This document shows positions 35,022 through 48,138 of a stretch of 64,000 nucleotides of DNA, piece after piece. The notes under the pieces were generated by a model. That model had not been told where the DNA came from. It saw only the letters and a program-made list of their open reading frames with translations, and did no database searches. The stretch's first letter is position 1; each line of letters starts with the position of its first letter. Location: the NCBI GenBank assembly GCA_032358255.1, contig JAULBX010023185.1, positions 1 to 64,000 of the forward strand, in the 5' to 3' direction. The DNA comes from Heterotrichella gracilis. Taxonomy: Eukaryota > Sar > Xanthophyceae > Tribonematales > Xanthonemataceae. A program made the translations under genes and the position numbers.

Positions 35022-38000
35022 TCAGAAGTACACCCTGGGCAGGGCAATCGCCTTCCCGGCGCCCCCGACCTGCACTGCAAACTTGAGCTCGTACGCCACC
35101 TTGATGTCCTTATTGGAGGCATTGAGCAGCGTGATGCGCATCTGGTAGGGCACCTTGGCGTGCTCCAGCTTGGTGGATGCCACCACGATGCCCTCCAGCC
35201 CCGGGTTCCACATGATGTAGCTGATCTGTTTGGGGTCGTCGATGAGGTGCGCCTGGGAGTGGTAGATGATGCAGTCGCGGCGGGTCTTGGCCTTCCACAG
35301 CGTCTTGGGGATGTACTTGAGCCACGACACCTATGTCGAAGATATGATATACATCAGTTCAAAATTGTGTTTGAGACTTCATAGTAGGGCAAGTGGCGCA
35401 GTTAGCCACAGCGGCATTGGCAGGTATGCGTACATGCCCACATGGGTCACGGGGTCAAGGCAAGGGTTCCAACCAGGACAGTGATGTATGGGATGGGCAA
35501 TGGTGCTCGTGCCTGCAAGAGGGGAGGGTGCGTGTTTGCGGAAGATGAATTGCACCGCCTTTTTGGAACAGCGGTGCCGCAGCCGGGGAGCACATTGACA
35601 TCTGCAGGGCATTGCTGACCAATTTCCACGCGCCAAAGATACACCCAAAGGGTCCATGGAAATCCTTAAACCCTTAAACCGCTCCCCACCTGCTTCTCCC
35701 CGATCGGCTCCCCCTTGCTAGCAGCCTTGGGCGGAGACCCTACAAAGGTCTTCAAGCTGTTGCTGCTCTCCCCACACATCACCCACGCCGCATCACTCGC
35801 AGGCAGCGCCGTGAACCCAAACGACAGCAGGTTGGGTGAAGAGGGCGCCCTGTAGTTAAGCTGAACCCTAGGCTTGGGGAAGGGGGTGGGCTGGAAAGAG
35901 AAGATGTCGGTGTTTTGGAAGGCGCCGCTGACCCACTGGCTGACTATGCCGTGGTCGTCGTTTGCCCAGGTCTCGTAGGCGATGGTGGGGCCGCTCACGA
36001 TGCCCTTGGCATTGCTCTGGGGGAAGGGGCAGGGAGGGGGTGAGTGTGAGTATGGGAATCTAAGGACATCAATTTAGGGTCAGGGTTAGGGTTTTAGGGT
36101 TTGGTGATTTGGAAGGCGCCGGTGACCCAGCGGCTGAGTTATGACGTGGCCGCCGTTGGCCCAGGTCTTGTAGGCAAATAAGGGAGAGTGGGCATAGGGT
36201 TTCAGGGATTTGGGGTTTGAAATTTAGGTCCTAGGGGTTCCAGCACTCTGCAGGTGCAGGGTATCTGATGCGCCTCGCCAGCCATAGCACCTGTGTGGAG
36301 TCGTGGTAGCTTGCAGCTGCATGTACTGACCTGTCACTAAGGGTTTTCAGTTCTACCCTTCAACAGCTTGTGAGGCTACATAGTCCGCAGCCTGTCAATG
36401 CGGTTTGGCAAGAGGTTAGGGTCAGGGCTAGGGTTTAAGGTTTTTAATTTAGGTCCTAGGGTTCCAGCACTGTGCAGCCTGTCAACGCTAGACGGTTTTG
36501 GCAACACGAATCCTAAGGGTTTGCACTGCCCAAATGGAGAGGGGTTGTCTTCGCTGCTCACCATGACGCGCGTGAAGTCATTGGATGCAGGCACGGTTGC
36601 CTGCAGCTGGATGTTGACATTTATGTACTGGGCCGCCACCCCGGTGAATAGGACCCCTGACTTGGTCCCCCGGTCCAGGAAATTCCCGCGCATGTCGATG
36701 TTCTTGAAGGTGTCGGTGGCCGACCCCGATTTGAACACCAAGGAGTGCTCACAGTTGGTGATGACAGCGAAATGGAGCAGGCGGAACTGCGCGCAATGGA
36801 TAGGGTTTTTGTTAGGTTTTGGTGTGGGGAGGTGGCACCATGCATAAGCGAATGAAATACATGCTCCCAGAACAGTACCACATGTGCGAGACCTGTGCCC
36901 ATATACCACATTTTGCATGGCGGGTGCACTCGATTCCAAGCCCCCCCATAACCGCTAGGAATTGCCCACGCTCCCTTCTGCATTCTTCTAAGACCTCCCT
37001 ACACCCGCACGCCAATTTGGCCCCCTTACATTTTCGATCACATTTGTAGACCCCTGGGTGGTGTCCAGCATCAGGGGCACGCTGGTGCTGTCCACCTTTG
37101 CGAATTCCAGGTACAGGTTTTTGACCCCCCCCTGGACCACAAAGGCCTTGGTGTACTTCCGCAGGGCGGGGAAGGACACCGTGCGCTTGCCGTAGTCGCC
37201 AGGTGGGAAGATGAAGGAGAAGCCGCGGTTCTCACCCAGGAACAGGGCTGCAAGGGGGGTGAGAAGAAGGTTATTTGGGGAAGGGGAAAAAGGGAGGGGA
37301 GGGGGGGGGGAGATGAAGGGGAAGCCGCGGTTCTCCCCCAGGAACAGGGCTGCAAGGGAAGGAGAGGGGAAATGAAAAGGGGGAAGGGGATAAAGGGAGG
37401 GAAATGATGAAGGGAAGCCGCAATTCTCCCCCAGGAAACGGGTTGCAAGGGGAGGAGAGCAGAAATTCAATAACAAAGGGGTAAAAGGGGAGGGTTCCCC
37501 AGGAACAGGGCAGCAGCATTACCGGCAAAACAAAAGCCATATTTACAAGCGAAAGCAGCAAAATCACGCGGGAAGCGTTCACCATCACGCACCCATGTTG
37601 CACACCCCCGAGGGGCAGTTTGTGTTCGGCGAGGCCGTCACAAACCCTGCCTTAGGGTTCCACGTCACGTCGGACACCATGCTCAGCTGGCCAGAGTGCA
37701 CCACCGTGCATGGGGTGGTGCAGGAGTCAAGCGCTTTCTGGAGGTGGTTCGAGGTCAAGGGAAGCTGGGGGATGAACCACTGGGTGTGCACCTCTGGCAC
37801 GTTCTGAAAAAGGGGGGGGGCAAGGGGGTGATGTGGGGGGGCGACTCAAAACGCGTGATAGTGGAAGTGGTGGTGATGTGGTGGGTGGTGGTGGTGATGG
37901 TGGTGGCGCCAATGAGTGGCAATGGTGGCAGGCATGGGCTGCACCCACGTCGCTGAAAGCGCACCCAGCAATGCACTGAGATTAGCACAGCAGCGCCAGC

Positions 38001-39151
38001 AAGACCCTAGGCTAGGGTACTCACTCTGGAATATACCCTGTGCTAAGGCTAAGCCACGTACTCTGCTGGAATGCAAGTACCTTGAAGTAGCAGGGTGCGC
38101 ATTCTGCAATAGACCCTGGCTAGGGTACAAACGTCGACCCTAAGCTAGGTCTACGTACCCCAAGCTAGGTACCCTTAGCTAGGGTCTAAGCTAGGTACCC
38201 TAAGCTAGGTACCCTAGGCTAGCGTCTACGTACCTTGAAGAAAACGTCGCCATCCCCCACAAAGAAGGGTCTGTTCTTCCCAAAGGACCAGCGGTGGGGG
38301 GTGCTGGCGATGGTCACCTTCACCCCCGCGCCAATGTCAAACTGCACATTTGGACCCGCATAGATGGTCTTACTGAGCGTGATATCCCTCAGAAAGGAGT
38401 AGGTCCCCGGTGGGAAGTAGAGGTACTCCACCGAGGCGTTCTTCTGCATCGCATTCAGGGCGGTCCAGTTGTCGTCCACCAGGGTGCCCGCGCCATAGGT
38501 CTGCACATTGTTCTTATCCGTCGCATAGCACTTGGGTGGGGCGGTGAGGGTGATGAGGGTGGGGGGTGGGGGCGGGGGCGGGGGCGCGCGCCTTGGAGGC
38601 GGCGACTTTTTCTTGGTGGTGGTGACTTTCTTCGCTGGGGGGCTCTTCCTCTTGGGTGGCGGGCTCCTGCGTTTCTTGGGCGGTGGGGACCGTTTCCTGG
38701 GCGGTGGGGATTTCCTCTTGGGCGGGGGCGCCTTTTGGGTGATGGCAGTGGTTGCATACCTGTGCTGCGGCGGCTGCGGCTGCGCAACACCCTGGTCAGG
38801 GTTTCCCTCCCCGCTGCCGTCCACAGAGGGTACCACCCCTGCCACCACGACCTCCCCTGCTGCCCCATGCGTGTCGTACCCCTCCAGCCCGCTCAGGGGG
38901 TCAGTGAAGGGGCTGGTGAAGGTGAAAGACACCGTATACAGGCTGCTGTTATCGGCCGATTGGAGGTGGCGGGCTGGCGTGGTGCGGTAGGTACCCGCTG
39001 ACCATTCCCCCCCCTCGATGCTGCGTAGGTGGCGCCTGGCGGTGAGGGCGAAACCCTCATCGGGGTATGCTGCTGTTGAGGTGCCGCAGGTGGCGTGGCA
39101 GGCCACTAGGAGCGCAAGCACTTGGTGCGCCATGCCCGGCTGCGGCGCCAT
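35022..39151 (-). CDS. Secreted beta-helix (pectate-lyase-like) wall protein with basic Pro-rich N-terminal region
   Basis: Six exons: 39151-38234, 37803-37593, 37247-37030, 36786-36562, 36016-35690, 35330-35022; 735 aa, all in phase. A signal peptide follows the start (MAHQVLALLVACHATCG; the first Met is six codons earlier). Residues about 145-200 are a basic SPPP-repeat region (KSPPPRKRSPPPKKR), typical of algal hydroxyproline-rich wall proteins. The catalytic-like part resembles the right-handed beta-helix of the pectate lyase 3 / GH28-like superfamily: an N-terminal capping region DDNWTALNAMQKNASVEYL, FPPGTYSFLRDITLSKTIY and a second FPPGDYGKRT. No catalytic residues could be assigned. 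It may act on, or only bind, wall polysaccharide. Introns 2 and 4 carry exon echoes. Confidence 0.8.
36100..36178 (-). repeat. Exon echo (beta-helix exon 5 internal)
   Basis: Degenerate copy of about 75 bases from within exon 5 (35921-35995, encoding AYETWANDDHGIVSQWVSGA). It lies in the preceding intron next to TTTAGGG motifs and, unusually, does not clearly include the splice site. Confidence 0.75.
37316..37513 (-). repeat. Three exon echoes (beta-helix exon 3 start)
   Basis: Three successive copies of the acceptor and start of exon 3 (CCCTGTTCCTGG...GAGAACCGCGG) at about 37316-37357, 37409-37449 and 37494-37513. They precede the used copy at 37217-37256. Similarity decays with distance from the true exon. 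Confidence 0.92.
38130..38233. repeat. CTAAGCTAGGTACC-type tandem repeat at exon 1 donor
   Basis: About 14-bp units (CTAAGCTAGGTACC and variants CTAGGGTACC) repeated from about 38130 up to the exon 1 donor. GTCTACGTACC, the donor region itself, also appears at about 38149. Related units occur at 38009-38020. Confidence 0.75.
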
Positions 39152-42100
39152 TGCGGGGGGCTGCCGGTGTAGTCGCAGGGGTGGTGCTCGTGGGGGGAGG
39201 GTGGGGGGCGGTGGAGGGTGCTGTTAGGTCCGTGGTGTGGTGCGCTGCGTGGTGGAGGAGGTGCAGGGCAGGCGCTGCGGGGTTTTCCTGCGGCAGAAAG
39301 GCGTTGTGAGCTTGGATGCAGGGGGTGTGCTGGTGCAGGTACCAGTGACAATGGCAAGGTACGGTTTCGAAACCCTAAGGGGTTACAGGGGACAGGGGCG
39401 GGCAGCGGGACGTGACACTGAAGCCAGCAAGCCTGGATGGTTTGGTCCTTTGGCGCGCCCGGTTGCTGGATATGATTTTTTTACTGCAGTCGGCAAAATG
39501 GTGGTGTGTGAGTTGGCACCGTGGTCGGTGAAGGGGTTTTGATGAGCAAGCCATGGGAAGGATGTGTGCAGTCTTATATGCAGTGGCGTGTAGTACCACA
39601 TACCCGCTTATAAGCGTGGACACTTGAACACTCACAGGGGCAAACAGGGGCCACTACGAGCGCCAAGGGCCCCATAGTGTTGCACCACCAAACCCTAAAC
39701 CCTAAACACCACTAGTCAAGGCCTTGGAAGATGCGTGCACCCACACACTGAGCCTGCAGGAAGTAGCACACCTCTAGCCGTCTTAGGAACACATAACGGA
39801 TGACGTATTTGTTTCTAGATGCTAGCTAGACACAGTTGATGTGCACAGCTGGTGTCTGGGGCCAAGGCATGCATTGCATGTGCAACTGCATGCACGTATT
39901 TGGCTGTCCCACGCCACGTGTCTGGCATGATCAACGTTGCAAAGCACGCAGGCGCATCGAACGCACCACCGCGGGAGAATATCCCACAAAGGCGTCCTTG
40001 TTTAGCAAGTGCGCTTGTCCTGATCGGCCTTGTGTTGCAAAGTAACCGATGCGTTCAATCCAGCTGGCAAGCATGCGGTCGGTTCAACATGCGCCCGCCG
40101 CACCCCAACCACCTGCTACCTACACACACCTGACACCGGCAGACACCTGATACGCGAAAATAGGCGCGGTTGGTTGCTGTGACAAGCTACAGTGCCAGTC
40201 ATTCACGCGGAGGTTTAGCCTCGCTCAGAAAGTGTGGTGCGTGGCAGTGGTGGAAGCTAGTCGGTGTACTTGCGTCAAGATTCTTCTATTGCACGCCCTT
40301 GCAGCGGCGATGCTTAGATCTTGATCGGGGGGTTCAATTGCAGCAATAGCACGGCCACAGGTGGCTAAGCGACGGTAGTGGAGGGGCTGCGCATATGCAT
40401 GCATGCGGCCTCGCCTCTAGCCCTGCTCGAAGCACACCTACCCAACAATAACACTCGACAGCGCAGCACTGTCTCCAAGCGTGAGCGACTGTGGAGCCTA
40501 CCACCGCAAAGTCAGTCTACCCGCTCTCTCGAGCAGCCAGAGCCTTTGTGCTTGAACGTTGTGCATAGTAGCTACCGAACGGGGCCTGTGGTGGTGCCAC
40601 CTGGAGTGCCACATATTGCCGGCGTGGCCACAATGCATGCATGCATACTTCCTTCGTGCAAAAGCACAACTGCGTCCTCGTGGCAAAGCCGTGAAAGGGC
40701 TGGCTAACAGGGCTGCGAGCAATTAGCAGACGTTGAATATTAAATTTGTCGAACGGGGTGTATTACAGGCATGCCATGGGCAGGGGTTTGGCTGTAGCAA
40801 CGCCCAAGCACAGGCTAAACCTTGGGGCATGGACACCGGAGGGGTTCATCAGCAGGCGGCAGGCTGACTTCTAAAACAAGGGAGTAGGTGGCTAGCACCC
40901 GTTTGCAGGCTGCACTGACCAGCCAGGGAGTGCGTGCTAAGATGTGGTGAATGGCTAAGGGAGTGCATGCTAAGGTGAAGGTGCAGGGCTCCGGTAGGGC
41001 AGTCCTTGGACTTGGAAATGTGTCCCAGCGGGGATAACACCAGCGGGTAAACTAGTACACCAACGTTGGTAAGTAAGTAAGGGATCGCACAAAGGCGGAG
41101 ATAGGGGCCCATGGGCTCAGTGCACCAGGGCACCATAGCCAGCCAGAACGGCTGTTTGAGCAGAGGCACTAGACAGTGCCAGCATGCAGAGCATGCACAA
41201 GGGACTGGTTTACGCAGCATATCAGCATACCGGCTGATAGTACCCCTGAGCTGTAGTCTCTCGTGAGCCAATGCCTTGCCGGCCCTGTACATGGCTTTAG
41301 GGTTTAGGGCTGACCTAGTACCAGCTAGCCACTGCCATGGGCTTGCAAGCGACAGGCTCTGAGAGGCGTGGGGTGCGAGCCTGTGCGTGCTGGAACCTCG
41401 CACAACCACCCAACCACACCTCTGCACGATGATGCCGAGCCGCGTAGGGTTTTGGCAGGGTGCTGGCGTGGTTGCGCCAGCAGTTCACCAGGCCAGCACA
41501 GCTACTTGTGGACGCCTGGTGGGTCCAACAGGCTGGGTAGGCCAAGCCCACGGCGGTGGGGCATTTCTCCTACTCAGGGTGGCGATACACAGGGGTAACG
41601 GTTTGCACTAGCAGATGCATACCTCCACGGGGCACGCATATATATATTTATTATTAAACAAAAATATTAGTATTTATATGCAAACTATACCCCAAGGTGC
41701 CACTAGATGTTTGTAACGTCACCAGTGCCACGCAAACCCTACGCACGGTTTACCCCCTGTGTCACGAGATACCCGTGTTTAGGGTTTACGGTTCAGGGGT
41801 ATCCCCCTGTGCCGTCCTGCTCCACTAGGGTGCAGGCTTTCCATTCAGCCATGCGTTATGCGACTCCCCTCTCTCACCTAGCTCCCCACAGCAGGTATTC
41901 GCTCCCGGGAGTTGCCCATGGTCTTTGGACTGCGGCGGGCTTTTCATCAATGTTCTGTTATTCTGTTACTGCAGGTATCCCAACGAGTGTGGCATGAGCA
42001 CCCTCCGGGATGGTGTGGCGGTTGGATGGCTAGTCGGTTACCAACAGCCCTAGGATTACCCAATCGTCGGTGGTGCCTCCTTTGTCCTTGGCCCCGAGGG

Positions 42101-43868
42101 TTCGCCATAAGCCCTAGGGTTCGCCATCAGCCCAAGGGTTACCCATCCGTCAGGGGTGACCCTGCGCCCTGTGGCAGCAGCCTGTGGCCGTGTGACCCAC
42201 AGGGGTGGCTGGGGCCCCAGGGACTGGCTATGGTGCCTCCGCCAAGAACGGCTCCCATTCCGGTCCCAGTTACCAACAGCTGTAGGTATGCACAGCGGTT
42301 GTCAAGGCTGGCTTTGGTATGTGAGGGTCAGAATGATTAATGGCTACCCGCCACGGCTCAGAAGACCTTGGGGATTCCAGTAGGTGGTATATCACCAGGG
42401 GTGTGTTCAGCCTAATGCGAGGTTGACCTAAGCTGAATTAAGTGTGGGCCAATGGCACTGAAAGGGGGGAAAAGGAGAAAAGAGGTTGGGTATACTGTCA
42501 AGTTGCAATTAGAGCTAGGGTGTGCTGCAGCCATGTGCTTCAGGCCCCCATGCCCCCTGCCCAGTTACCAACCACCTGGGTGTGCCTTCAAGGAGAGTGA
42601 CAGCCACAAGAGAGGCAGCACATGCGAAGGCTTTGGGGCCGCGGAGCTCGCATGATCTTGGACGACGTAGTCCCATCAACTTGTCGTGCACCCTGTGTTT
42701 GACAGAGTGGGTGGGGGGGCCGAAAACCTCGCGAATATTGGCCTCAAGCCGAATCGTCGATCGCCCATGTGCGCTGTACTGCCGGATGACATCATCCCTC
42801 TCAGCTCTTCCCCTCGCGCATTACATAAACTTCACTCAAAGCGCTGTACTCAGAGTTTCGAGTCGTGAGCAGGAAATCCACCACCCCGCGGCACGTTGAC
42901 GATTGCCGTCGACTTGCAACAAAAGCTGCTGCTACCTCTCCTGATAGAGAAGTAGAAGGTCTACCGTTTTTGCATATCAACAACGGAAACAGTGTCGTCT
43001 ATCCCTGCACACACTGCTCGAAGGTGGTATCTTTGTATTTGTTATTCCATTGTGTTGAGCAACTGGCATCCCAACAGTGTTGGGTCCTTGGACCAGCGCC
43101 CACCTCAAGGACGACGTAACAATCGGCTTGTTTGAAAGCGTTGTTCCAGAGCGTTTTAAAGGTCAGATAAGCTTACACCTGCATTGGATTAGAGAGTCGT
43201 TGGCACGCTTGAGACAGGAAACGCTTTCCGAAGTGTGTACTTCTCCAGCCAGCAGCCCCCATGCCTCGGTCAAGCTAAGGTAGTATTTGGAGAGAGCGCG
43301 AAGCAGTGCCTCCCCTTGAGTAGCGTTACTCTGTCGAGGTCTTCGGTTTCGGTTTGAGAAACCCTGCCGGCCTGGACATCCGAGCTTCTCGAAGAGAGAG
43401 TACGGCACTTGGGCCCACTCCCACGCCTTGGGACACCCATCTGGGCGGACACCAGGTGCGACCGAGGTCCACCAACGGACACATTGACCATACGCCTGAG
43501 TTTGAAGGAGTTTGCTGCGGTTTTGGAGAACCTTCGACAGGCGAGGGAACCTGTTTGTGTTCATAATCGAAGTTTCCACCACTTGTTGGTGCGCGCACCA
43601 CCCACCAAACGTGAGGCCGCAGCGCCTGTACTGCCTATTCGATTCCTGACGAAAACGTTTGCAGGCTTGCTTTTAGGCCTAGTGGGACTCTATGCACTGC
43701 CTTTTCTGAATAACTGTGTACGCTTCTTTTAAAGCCCCATGTCGTTTGCCCTTGCGTCGGTCCCGTGGATGTTGCAGTTTTTCACCTGCGCCCATGTCCC
43801 TGCAGAGGCATCGAACCTGCGACCTCCCGAGGTTGGACCAGACCAGGCTTGAAGCACCAGCTGCAGCC
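39152..43868. other. Large spacer, no gene recognised
   Basis: 4.7 kb between divergent genes. It holds TTTAGGG-like bits (39690-39710, 41770), repetitive GGGTT-CGCCAT units around 42050-42150, and an AT-rich patch at 41640-41690. Open frames at 42865-43732 are continuous but match nothing I know; they may be a divergent 5' exon set or noncoding. Confidence 0.5.
41075..41160 (-). repeat. Dispersed repeat copy 1
   Basis: Resembles 60870-60960 over about 85 bases (GCACCAGGGCACC...CAGCCAGAACGG). Read on the minus strand both give PFWL followed by related residues with frame differences. It may be a fragment of a decayed gene or mobile element. Confidence 0.55.
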
Positions 43869-45988
43869 ATGCTGCTTGGCAAGCGTCCGTTTGAAGAGGT
43901 GTATGTCAAGGCCGAGGCGAGATCTCCTTCGTCAGGTGAGCATTGTCACCATTGGGTGCACCCCGTCTTGCCCCCCAGTTGCGCTCCCCTGTAGCCGAGA
44001 CCAAACCGTGCCAATGCAGGGAACAAACTCGCGAAGCATGAGCCCATCACGCTCGTCCACCTGACCCGCCGTGTAGCGTCGATGCTGTATTCATCACCTG
44101 ATGGAATCATCGACTTGACGGTTGCGGCCCAGGAGATTGGCGTGGTGAAGCGGAGGCTGTACGATGTCACCAACATGCTGTTTGCCCTCAACCTGGTGGA
44201 AAAGGAGGGCAAGAACCGAATACGGTGGATTGGCTTCAGCAGCAGCCACCCAGAAACTGCTCGTGAGCAACTACTACAACGCCAAGTACAAGGACTGAAG
44301 GCAAGTTTTCCTTGTGCTGCACAACTGCCTAGGCAATCCCTGCCCATCAGCCTGCTCTGTATTTTGCCTGGGCACTGCCAACAGCACCTCTCAATCTCTC
44401 TCATAACAGACATCAGTACCTGTGACATGAGTACCAGTGTACACTGCCTGGTCTTTACAGCGAGGTGTCTCACTCCTCCACCTATATAAAATAAAGTATA
44501 TAATAAATTATGGCGCTAGGAGGATACCAGCAGCACTCACGTCTCACTCCCTTCCTCACGTGTCCTCACCCCTATGTCTCTCCCCGTGTTCACAGAACCT
44601 CGACCAGGAGGTCCACCACCAGGTGCAGCAGGTTCGAGCAGCCATCAGTGAGCTGATGGCGCCCTCCCCACACCGCAAACCGGTCCTCTACGTGACCTCC
44701 GACCAGCTGCAGGCGCTCCCAGGGATGCTCACCGCACGCACCTTTGCTGTGCACGCGCCAGAGGGCACACAGGTCCGGCTGCACAGCGAGGACGCGCGGC
44801 CCGAGAAGGCCTACAGGTAGGGTCTTTGTAGGGTTTAGGGTGTGCCCTCTTGACCCTAGGCTGCCCTGCTACCACGCGTCTGTGCTGCTCTTGTTCATCC
44901 TGCCGAGCTATTCGATGCCCCGCACACCCATATCCCACCATACCCATACCCTAAACCCTACAAACCCCTCCATACCCCAAGCTCACCTTTCCTCCCCTTG
45001 CTCACCTTTTCCTCCCCTTGTCCGCAGCCTCTCAGTGCACAGCCCCCTAAGCCCCATGTACGTGACCCAGCTGGACTCCGGCCAGCGCGTGACCCGCCGC
45101 CCAACCGCCCCAGCCTCCTCCCCACCCGCCCACCCCCTCAAAACCCCAGCCACCGCCAGCCTGGAGCACCCCCACTCCACCCGCCCCTTCATCCTCGACC
45201 AGTCCTCCGTCACCCTGCCCCGCATGGCCAACCCCTTCGCCCTCCAGGACCACTCCTTCGCCTTCTCCCACAATGCGCCCAGCACCGGCGCACCCCTCCC
45301 AGGGGCCTACACCCAGGCCCATGCAGCTTCCCACCGCGCGCTGAGCCTGATGTCCTCCGCCCGCCTGGGGCTCTCCGATGCCCTGAGCATGCAGCAGGCG
45401 CTCACCGCCTTCTCCGCACCACCCATCACCGCCGCCATCGGCGCCGGGACGCCGCGCTTCTCCCCGAAGAGCGCGGCGCCCAACGCCAGCCTCGGCTCGG
45501 CATTCACCGTATGGTCGGCGCAGCCGCCGCCTACAAGCGCACCCTCTGTGTGCCCCGTGGAGCTCTACGCCAGCATCAACCAGCTGGTGCAGGGGGGTCT
45601 GGGGGCGCGCGCGGCGGTGGCCATCCGGACCATCGAGGCGCGGTCCTCCGGCCACTGCAGCGGCGCAGTGCCGCGCCCCGCCGCCGGCGGCCAGCGGCGG
45701 CAGGCGCTGTCATCCGGCTTCGAGGCGGCGCTGGCGGCGTTCAACGACACTGCGCGCGGCGGCTACGGTGCGGGCGCCATGGATAGCCTGGGGGGGCGTT
45801 CCCTGGATGCGGCAAGCAGCGGGCCGCAGAAGCGCTGCAGCGCCTCCTTTTCGCAGAGCGACGGGGGCTCGTCCGGGGCCAGCGGCTACTCGGTGACTGC
45901 GCTGGATGACTGGATGGCTCGCCAGGCGCAGGGCGGGCGGGATGAGCTGGCCTTCATGTGGGCCAGGGCCAATGGCATGCTGGTGTGA
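43869..45988 (+). CDS. E2F: E2F-family transcription factor
   Basis: Four exons: 43869-43935, 44020-44300, 44596-44816, 45028-45988; 509 aa. E2F proteins bind TTTSGCGC-like promoters with a DP partner and time S-phase genes; in algae they act in the MAT3/RB cell-size pathway. Residues about 35-95 are the winged-helix DNA-binding domain, with the recognition helix VVKRRLYDVTNML and the final strand GKNRIRWIG. A leucine-zipper/coiled-coil segment (EQLLQRQVQGLKNLDQEV) and marked-box-like strands (RKPVLYVTSDQLQALPG, TQVRLHSED) follow. The last 300 residues are Ser/Ala/Pro-rich with no clear RB-binding motif. Intron 2 is a GC-AG intron: exon 2 must end at 44300 (AAG then GCAAGT) to stay in frame. 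An in-frame upstream ATG at 43716 is possible, but 43869 has the better context. Confidence 0.92.
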
Positions 45989-48138
45989 GGAGTGGGTCAT
46001 TCCCCCTCCCTCATGGGTCTGGGAGGGGCGCAGCATTGGTATGGAGTAATTTGTTTCGAAGTTTGAGGGCATACTAGCCCTGCTTAAATGCAGTAGAGGG
46101 CTCTGGGCAGGGGTAGGGATATACGCCGGGGGCGGGGAACAGCTGGGTAACAGTTTGTTCTGCAGCATTTTCACCGCTGCATTCTGTCTATGCTATTGGT
46201 ATTACTTTGCTTGTGTGTGTGTTGTAGCGTGGGCTAGAGGGGGTGCATTAGGCCCAGGGTTTAGGGTTACGTGATCTGAGCTAGAGAGAAGTGCAATTCA
46301 AATAATTTCCGCATCTGGTTCCAGCTTGCCTTTGTGTCCCACAACAACCTCTTTTTCTCCATTTGCAAGTTGCAAATCGCAATAAATGAGCGCTGCAGGA
46401 ACCTTCATTGTCGCCCCCCAGTGCTTTCCAAGTTCTTTCTTACGCTTGCTACTGAAGCAGCTATGGCAACCCCTCATGTCCACTCGAGCTATATCAAAGA
46501 AATATAGCTGTATTCTTTGATAATAAATGGCGGATTCACCGCCCGCAACCACACCCTGCTAGGGTACTTGTGGTTGCTTGGTACAATGCACCCCATACAT
46601 AGATGCTATTAGGGTCTAGGATTTAGTCCAAGCGCCTTCCCCTTCCTGGCAGAGTTTTTTTAGGGCCATTTTCATTATCAGCAAGCTATTCAGTATTACA
46701 TACTATATTACATCAGTATTCGTGGCTGCTCTCGGGTAGTTGCACTTAAATTGCCTGCTTAATAAAGCAAGGACTCTCTCCTTGGCAAGTTACCTTGCAA
46801 TGCAATTCAGAAATAGTGCACGTCGCCTACCCCGCGTGTGATTACAAATATCTGTTTTTCAATAAACGGCAGGCCTACAGGGGTTTTGCCCGTCACGGTG
46901 GGGACAGTATTATTTTTTGCATTGTTTTCCAAAGCCTACATGCTACTGTCCGTGTGCGTAGCGGGGTCGGTAGGTACTGAGCCTACCAACCCTGGGTGTT
47001 TTTCGGCCAGGCATATACGGCTGGCTGCGGTTGTTGCTGAAAACTGTGGTGGCATGCTTGTGCAATGCAATTTGCGTTTGGTGCGGCTGGTGATCAAAAT
47101 CTTATGCATCACATGTGAGTTTCCTGTCATCTTTTCCTGCACTGAAAATGGAACGGATGCTTTGGACTGAAATTCTGCGTATGTATGCGCCACGCCCATC
47201 AACCGGGCTCGTACAGTACCTGTGTTTTTTGACCGCATGTATCACTTGCTGGTCAGGTATTTACTAGAGGTTGTAGGGTGCATTTACCTTAACTGACCAG
47301 CTCTCCAGCGGCCAAGTTGTTCAGGCCATAGGCTATACCATGTGGTTGTTTTCCTTTGTATTATACATCCCACACCGGGCTCGTCCAGCGCTGGGTGCCT
47401 GCCATCCAGCAACACGTGAAAGTTCAACATGCACTGCTCGCAGTTGAAAACGAGCACGATCTGTAATAAATAAACGTGGGCCCAACTCCGCCTCGGTATG
47501 TCTCCTTTCTTTCCAGGCGTAGTATGTCACATCACTGTGATTGGGAATTTACAGATTTCCCAGCCACCCAGGGCTGAGTCATTTGAACATTGAAAATGTT
47601 ACTTATAAGGTTGTATTCTGTAAAGGGGGAGGGGGACAATTGTCGCCAGGACGGTACCTAATAGGACCTTGGGTATCCTGGATGGACCATTGAACTGCCA
47701 GAGTATCTTAAGCGGCTTACATCTGATCCAATCGGATGTTGAAACATCACTTTGCAGCACAAAGCCGAGCCATTAGCAAGGGTCCTGGTGAGCTGCACCT
47801 GCGCCACGTACCCTCAACCCAAAACAATCACTCGCCCCAGCAGTGGCATACAGGACGCACGGTATGGCCTGGTCCAACCCTAAACCCTGAACCCTAAAGG
47901 GTCCCGTTGGGCCGACGGAAACTGGTCACGCAGGTGGGGACATGGCCAATCCCTGGGTACAATCAACCACCGCAACTTGGGCGTGGGTCAACGGCTCATG
48001 TGGCCTGTTTTGGCCAGAGCACACATTCGTCCCACCATGCGCCACGCCCCATCATCAACACATTGCTGCATGGTCCCCCCCCACTCCCTCATCCCCCCCC
48101 TCCAAAGTGACTGCCACACACCCATTGCTCACCCGCCA
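45989..48138. other. Spacer between converging genes
   Basis: 2.15 kb holding the 3' UTRs of E2F and Oxa1. A few TTTAGGG-like motifs (46255, 47880). Short frames only; nothing recognised. Confidence 0.55.

Noticed and set aside
40849-41427. 192-codon minus-strand open frame
   Set aside because: No recognisable domain, contains a repeat also found at 60.9 kb in different frames.
42865-43732. Run of open frames before E2F, one with a hydrophobic C-terminal stretch
   Set aside because: No family recognised and no convincing exon junctions; both strands are open, which suggests composition rather than coding.
43800-43870. tRNA-like sequence on the minus strand (GGTTCGATGCC box B match)
   Set aside because: The T arm and acceptor only partly pair and no anticodon arm can be folded. 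It overlaps the E2F 5' region. At most a tRNA-derived remnant.
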